Below the pieces are notes generated by a model. The model worked only from the letters and a program-made list of their open reading frames with translations, searched no databases and was not told the DNA's origin. 18,284 nucleotides of DNA, taken from positions 1 through 18,284 of the forward strand of contig DIYZ01000271.1 of assembly GCA_002427845.1 (NCBI GenBank), given 5' to 3'. The stretch is from Chloracidobacterium sp. UBA6041. GTDB taxonomy: Bacteria; Acidobacteriota; Blastocatellia; Pyrinomonadales; Pyrinomonadaceae. How positions within the stretch are numbered: position 1 is the stretch's first letter; every line of letters starts with the position of its first letter. The translations under genes were made by a program, and so were the position numbers. Positions 15,775-18,284 of this stretch are shown here, piece by piece.

Positions 15775-15871
15775 TATCTGTTGAACAAGTAACGATCTTT
15801 CATGAATGCTGCCGACCTTTGCAGGTTGGTAAGTCGTTCGCTTCTTTCCTCGCTCAATCGAAAGGAAAATC

Positions 15872-16765
15872 ATGGAATCCAAGAGCCGAATTGCTCTATT
15901 CGTTGGATTTTATCTCGCTCTTGCTTTATCAGGGTTCGCTCAACAGAAAACATCAAACGGCAATGAGAAGGCGCCCGAACAAACCCAGACCTCAGCAACA
16001 GTCGCAAATGCGCCAAAGGCACCCTTGGCGTTTGGTCTTTCCGAGGACACGCCTGTACGGATGAAGCTAACGCGCACGATGTCTTCCCAAGATGCCACCT
16101 TAAATGAAAAGGTAGATTTTGAAGTGCTTGAGGACGTCAAGGTCGGCGATGTAGTTGTCATTCAGCATGGGGCAATGGCGATCGCGACCGTGACCGAAGC
16201 TCAACATAAACGCAGAATGGGTCGCGCCGGAAAACTGAATATGAACATTGACTATGTGCAGTTGGTTTCCGGTGAGAAAGTGCCCCTTCGCGCCGTCAAA
16301 GGAGGCAGTGGTGGAAATCACACCGGGGCAATGACCGGAGCGATTGTTGCCACCAGCATTGTCTTTTTCCCAGCCGCACCCTTTTTTCTGTTTATGCATG
16401 GCAAAGACATCACGATTCCAAAGGGTACTGAGATTACAGCGTACACTGCGGCCGATACGCCCCTCGATCCGTTGAAGTTCACAAGTGCGGCGCCGGCGAA
16501 TTCGTCTTCCGTGCATCAGCCACAATCAGCGGCGTCGGTTGATGCCACCGAACATTCCACTGTTATTGTTAAGTCGAGTCCAGATGCTGCGGAAGTTACA
16601 ATCGATGGTAAGTTCATCGGCAGCACACCTTCTACAGTGAAACTAGCGCCCGGAGAACATACCGTCATCATCGATAAGCCCGGGTTCAAATCCTGGCAGC
16701 GCACGCTCAGCGTAACTAACAGCGGTAGCGTTACGGTCGATGCAACCTTAGAGAAAGTTCCATAG
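15872..16765 (+). CDS. exported VirB10/TrbI-like beta-domain protein with C-terminal PEGA domain
   Basis: The 297-residue protein starts with a signal peptide (ALFVGFYLALALSGFAQQ, 8-25) and a low-complexity linker (26-52). A beta-rich domain follows (about 55-192; TPVRMKLTRTMSS, KVGDVVVIQHGAMAIATV, GKLNMNIDYVQL, KDITIPKGTEITAY), with a hydrophobic Gly/Ala stretch (153-175) ahead of its last strands. The layout recalls the VirB10/TrbI-type barrel (a pore or wall-contact fold), though no secretion system is nearby. The last 68 residues form a PEGA domain (VIVKSSPDAAEVTIDG, LAPGEHTV, KPGFKSW), usually found on the outside of the membrane. An AAAGGAAA site precedes the ATG. The gene lies 97 bp after the radical SAM gene and ends before a strong terminator. 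Its beta domain is shared with the gene at 16930. Function is unknown. Confidence 0.85.
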   Translation: MESKSRIALFVGFYLALALSGFAQQKTSNGNEKAPEQTQTSATVANAPKAPLAFGLSEDTPVRMKLTRTMSSQDATLNEKVDFEVLEDVKVGDVVVIQHGAMAIATVTEAQHKRRMGRAGKLNMNIDYVQLVSGEKVPLRAVKGGSGGNHTGAMTGAIVATSIVFFPAAPFFLFMHGKDITIPKGTEITAYTAADTPLDPLKFTSAAPANSSSVHQPQSAASVDATEHSTVIVKSSPDAAEVTIDGKFIGSTPSTVKLAPGEHTVIIDKPGFKSWQRTLSVTNSGSVTVDATLEKVP

Positions 16766-16815
16766 TTGTGTACTAATCTACTGTAGGCGGCTGTTCAACG
16801 CCGGACTCGTTAATC

Positions 16816-16843
16816 AATGCGTGGCAGGCGCCACGCATTTTTT
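16816..16843 (+). terminator. intrinsic (Rho-independent) terminator
   Basis: The stem ATGCGTGGC (16817-16825) pairs perfectly with GCCACGCAT (16830-16838) around an AGGC loop; the flanking A16816 pairs with T16839. A run of six T (16838-16843) follows. It lies 51 bp after the PEGA-protein stop and should end transcription from 15872 or from the radical SAM gene, separating it from the gene at 16930. Confidence 0.88.
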
Positions 16844-16929
16844 ATTGCCTAAGCGAGTTCCTTTATCTTCACGGCACTGCGCTTGCACGTTTGCGACTTA
16901 ACGAATAGACCAAAGTCGGAGACCTGCAA

Positions 16930-17556
16930 ATGAAAAGCGTACTATTATTATTATTGGCTGTATTTGTATTCGACTCCACGCTATTAGCGCAGAGTCCGGC
17001 TTCGCTAGCCGGGGCAATAAAAACCATCCAACAGTCGCAATCGACTGGACCTTCGCTACCTGCTCAAACGAAGACATCGGACATCAAAATTCCAGACGGC
17101 ACGCCTCTTGAGATCGAAGCGCCTTACACATTCAGCTCAATGGATTTCAAGCCTAACGATAAGATTAGTTTTCGCGTAGTTGACCCGGTTAAGATCGACG
17201 GAGTTACCGTTATCGAGCAGGGAGCGACCGTGACGGGACGCGTTGAGCAGGCGAAGAGGGGCGGCCACTGGGGCAAGGCAGGGCTCTTTGTTTGGACTAT
17301 GCAGACAGTAACTGCAGTAGATGGATCACAAGTCCCCCTCAGAGCAACTTCGGTGCGTCTTAGAGGAGACAGCAAAGGAGCAAAAGTGGCTACGGCGATG
17401 ATCATTACCGGCGCACTGATGCCTCTTATCGCTCCGGTTGCGCTCTTGCACGGATTCAAAAGAGGTGAAAACGCCTACATCCCGGCTGGCAAGCGGTACA
17501 CACTTTTTGTTGAAGCAAACTCGCCTGGAAGGCCCGGCCCGGCTTTAGTTAAATGA
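16930..17556 (+). CDS. exported protein sharing the beta domain of its upstream neighbour
   Basis: The 208-residue protein has a signal peptide (VLLLLLAVFVF, cleavage near LLAQS, residue 21) and a Gln/Ser-rich linker. A beta domain covers about 52-195, with the same landmarks as the neighbour at 15872: DGTPLEIEAPYTFSS, NDKISFRVVDPVKIDGVTVI, QGATVTGRVEQAKRGG, GSQVPLRA, a hydrophobic stretch (about 152-174) followed by LHGFKRGENAYIPAGKRY. The PEGA domain is absent. The pair most likely arose by duplication and diverged well beyond easy nucleotide similarity. GGAGA lies 8 nt before the ATG at 16930. It is transcribed separately, after the terminator at 16816-16843, and converges with the phosphoacceptor-domain gene (14-bp gap). 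Its cell location is probably periplasm or outer envelope; function unknown. Confidence 0.82.
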   Translation: MKSVLLLLLAVFVFDSTLLAQSPASLAGAIKTIQQSQSTGPSLPAQTKTSDIKIPDGTPLEIEAPYTFSSMDFKPNDKISFRVVDPVKIDGVTVIEQGATVTGRVEQAKRGGHWGKAGLFVWTMQTVTAVDGSQVPLRATSVRLRGDSKGAKVATAMIITGALMPLIAPVALLHGFKRGENAYIPAGKRYTLFVEANSPGRPGPALVK

Positions 17557-17570
17557 CCTCAAGGCTCTCG

Positions 17571-17906
17571 TTAGGTTTGGGAACCTTTCGATTGTCGTTG
17601 CACCTGGCGCAGTTGGCCCACAATATCGCGCAGGCGGATGGCAAGTTCCTCGATCGTTTGGGCGCGCTTGCGCGCTTTCTCGTTGAGCTCCTCGCGGAGC
17701 AGCAACTGGGCCTGGCCCAGGACTCCGGCAAGCGGATTATTGATCTCATGCCTCACGCGAGCAATCAACTTCGCCACTTCGTCTATTCGTGCTTCGTAAT
17801 CCACTACGAGCGCGCGCAGTTCTTCGACATCAATTTGTGTTGAATTATTCTCGGCTGAATCAACTTGTGAACTGATCGCCGCAGCCTGTCTGTCAGGTTT
17901 GGTCAT
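17571..17906 (-). CDS. stand-alone histidine-kinase dimerisation/phosphoacceptor (HisKA) domain protein
   Basis: The 111-residue protein has a variable N-terminus (1-27), a helix rich in charged residues (28-52), the H-box RHEINNPLAGVLGQAQLLL (52-70, phosphoacceptor His53), and a second helix (EKARKRAQTIEELAIRLRDI, 76-95). Together these form the two-helix hairpin of a HisKA domain, which would dimerise into a four-helix bundle. There is no ATP-binding HATPase domain (no N, G1 or F boxes), no sensor and no membrane segment. It could act as a phosphotransfer protein phosphorylated by another kinase, or as a partner that alters one, or be the surviving piece of a kinase. The frame is clean: the ATG at 17906 has GGGAG 5 nt upstream, and no kinase sequence continues past the stop (the convergent gene ends 14 bp away), so the ORF looks intentional. 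Confidence 0.75.
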   Translation of the reverse strand: MTKPDRQAAAISSQVDSAENNSTQIDVEELRALVVDYEARIDEVAKLIARVRHEINNPLAGVLGQAQLLLREELNEKARKRAQTIEELAIRLRDIVGQLRQVQRQSKGSQT

Positions 17907-18025
17907 GTCACTCCCACCCCCGAAACAAAGTTTTCAAATGTGTGGGAGCACAAACGTGTAAGTGTCTTTAATGCGGCTGCTGCGTGCTTATTGTGCCTCG
18001 ATCGTACTGAATAGTAAATAGTTTT

Positions 18026-18177
18026 AATGATAAATATGGTGAATAGTAGGTGGTAAATAGTGAATAGGAGAAACTGACGCAGGGGGCCTGCGTGCGCGAG
18101 ATTCGTAGTAAGCATGGTCGCCGAAGATATTAATGGCCCATTCGCATTCACTATTTACCATTCACCATTTACCATTA
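18026..18177. repeat. long imperfect inverted repeat with inner hairpin
   Basis: The arms are about 18026-18067 and 18145-18177. The core TGGTAAATAGTGAAT (18051-18065) pairs perfectly with ATTCACTATTTACCA (18146-18160), and the distal parts pair with small gaps (GGTGAAT against ATTCACC). The loop contains a perfect 7-3-7 hairpin ACGCAGG-GGG-CCTGCGT (18077-18093). It fills most of the 328-bp gap between the phosphoacceptor gene and the tRNA; the first 100 bp of the gap (17907-18025) show nothing else. No gene is supported here. Confidence 0.75.
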
Positions 18178-18190
18178 ACTAGCAGGCTGG

Positions 18191-18220
18191 TTGACAAAGA
18201 AAAGCCTCTGCACTTACATT
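18191..18220 (+). promoter_or_regulatory. sigma-70 type promoter for the tRNA gene
   Basis: A perfect -35 hexamer TTGACA (18191-18196) is followed after 18 bp by TACATT (18215-18220, four of six matches to TATAAT). Transcription would start about 18227, some 8 nt before the mature 5' end of tRNA-Gln. It begins 14 bp after the inverted repeat at 18026-18177. Confidence 0.55.
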
Positions 18221-18234
18221 GAAATTCCTCTTAC

Positions 18235-18284
18235 TGGGAGGTCGTCTAACGGTAGGACTGCGGACTCTGAATCCGCCTATCGGG
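18235..18284 (+). tRNA. tRNA-Gln (anticodon CUG), 3' end outside the window
   Basis: The acceptor 5' strand is TGGGAGG (18235-18241), followed by TC and a D arm GTCT/GGAC enclosing the loop AACGGTA. The anticodon stem GCGGA/TCCGC encloses CTCTGAA with anticodon CTG at 18267-18269, which reads the Gln codon CAG. A variable loop and GGG (start of the T arm) are seen, then the window ends. About two thirds of the gene is present. The 3' acceptor strand, expected to pair as CCTCCCA or similar, could not be checked. Confidence 0.9.

Noticed and set aside
15809..15829. Hairpin-like CCGACC/GGTTGG after the radical SAM gene as a terminator
   Set aside because: The stem has only six pairs with one wobble and no T run follows.
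15349..15882. 177-codon minus-strand ORF under the radical SAM gene
   Set aside because: It lies antisense to the conserved C-terminal Cys region and has no recognisable features.
17573..17585. AGGTT/AACCT hairpin at the convergent gene ends as a terminator
   Set aside because: The five-pair stem is weak, lies inside the end of the phosphoacceptor gene and has only three T after it.

Overview
The window looks like an accessory-rich stretch of chromosome from a diderm bacterium, most likely an acidobacterium of the Blastocatellia/Pyrinomonadaceae type. That placement is inference. It rests on lipid A and LPS genes (lptD, lpxB, lpxD), secreted Calx-beta/DUF4214 proteins, VirB10-like/PEGA exported proteins, and intergenic DNA packed with small palindromes.

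Layout. (1) 1-985: a five-helix membrane protein preceded by a possible integron attC site, then a nested-hairpin repeat. (2) 986-3479: a graveyard of C-terminal DUF4214 fragments: one Calx-beta/DUF4214 pseudogene with two frameshifts, and a second DUF4214 remnant abutting what looks like a beta-propeller remnant. (3) 3480-6962: an apparently intact secreted subtilisin-like protease ending in the same Calx-beta + DUF4214 tail. (4) 7115-8087: more debris: an RHS core remnant with a frameshift, an XRE regulator without its HTH, and a short ankyrin-repeat ORF. (5) 8186-13499: the LPS block. lptD and lpxB are divergent around an inverted-repeat region; lpxB and lpxD converge on an array of 13-nt triloop hairpins. 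(6) 13798-15774: a large radical SAM enzyme with four cysteine groups, resembling the archaeal tetraether-lipid synthase (Tes/MJ0619, COG1964) family. (7) 15872-17556: two exported proteins sharing one beta-rich domain, one with a PEGA domain, separated by a good intrinsic terminator. (8) 17571-18284: a stand-alone histidine-kinase phosphoacceptor domain, another long inverted repeat, and the 5' two-thirds of a tRNA-Gln(CUG) gene.

How the genes connect. LpxD and LpxB act early in lipid A synthesis and LptD inserts finished LPS at the outer membrane. The radical SAM enzyme may act on membrane lipids too (for example, membrane-spanning lipid formation), which would make 8.2-15.8 kb an envelope-lipid neighbourhood; this last link is inference. 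The left part records repeated capture, duplication and decay of surface-protein and toxin-like modules. The most interesting items are the Tes-like radical SAM enzyme, the palindrome elements that share one architecture (long outer inverted repeat plus small inner hairpins), and the orphan phosphoacceptor domain.
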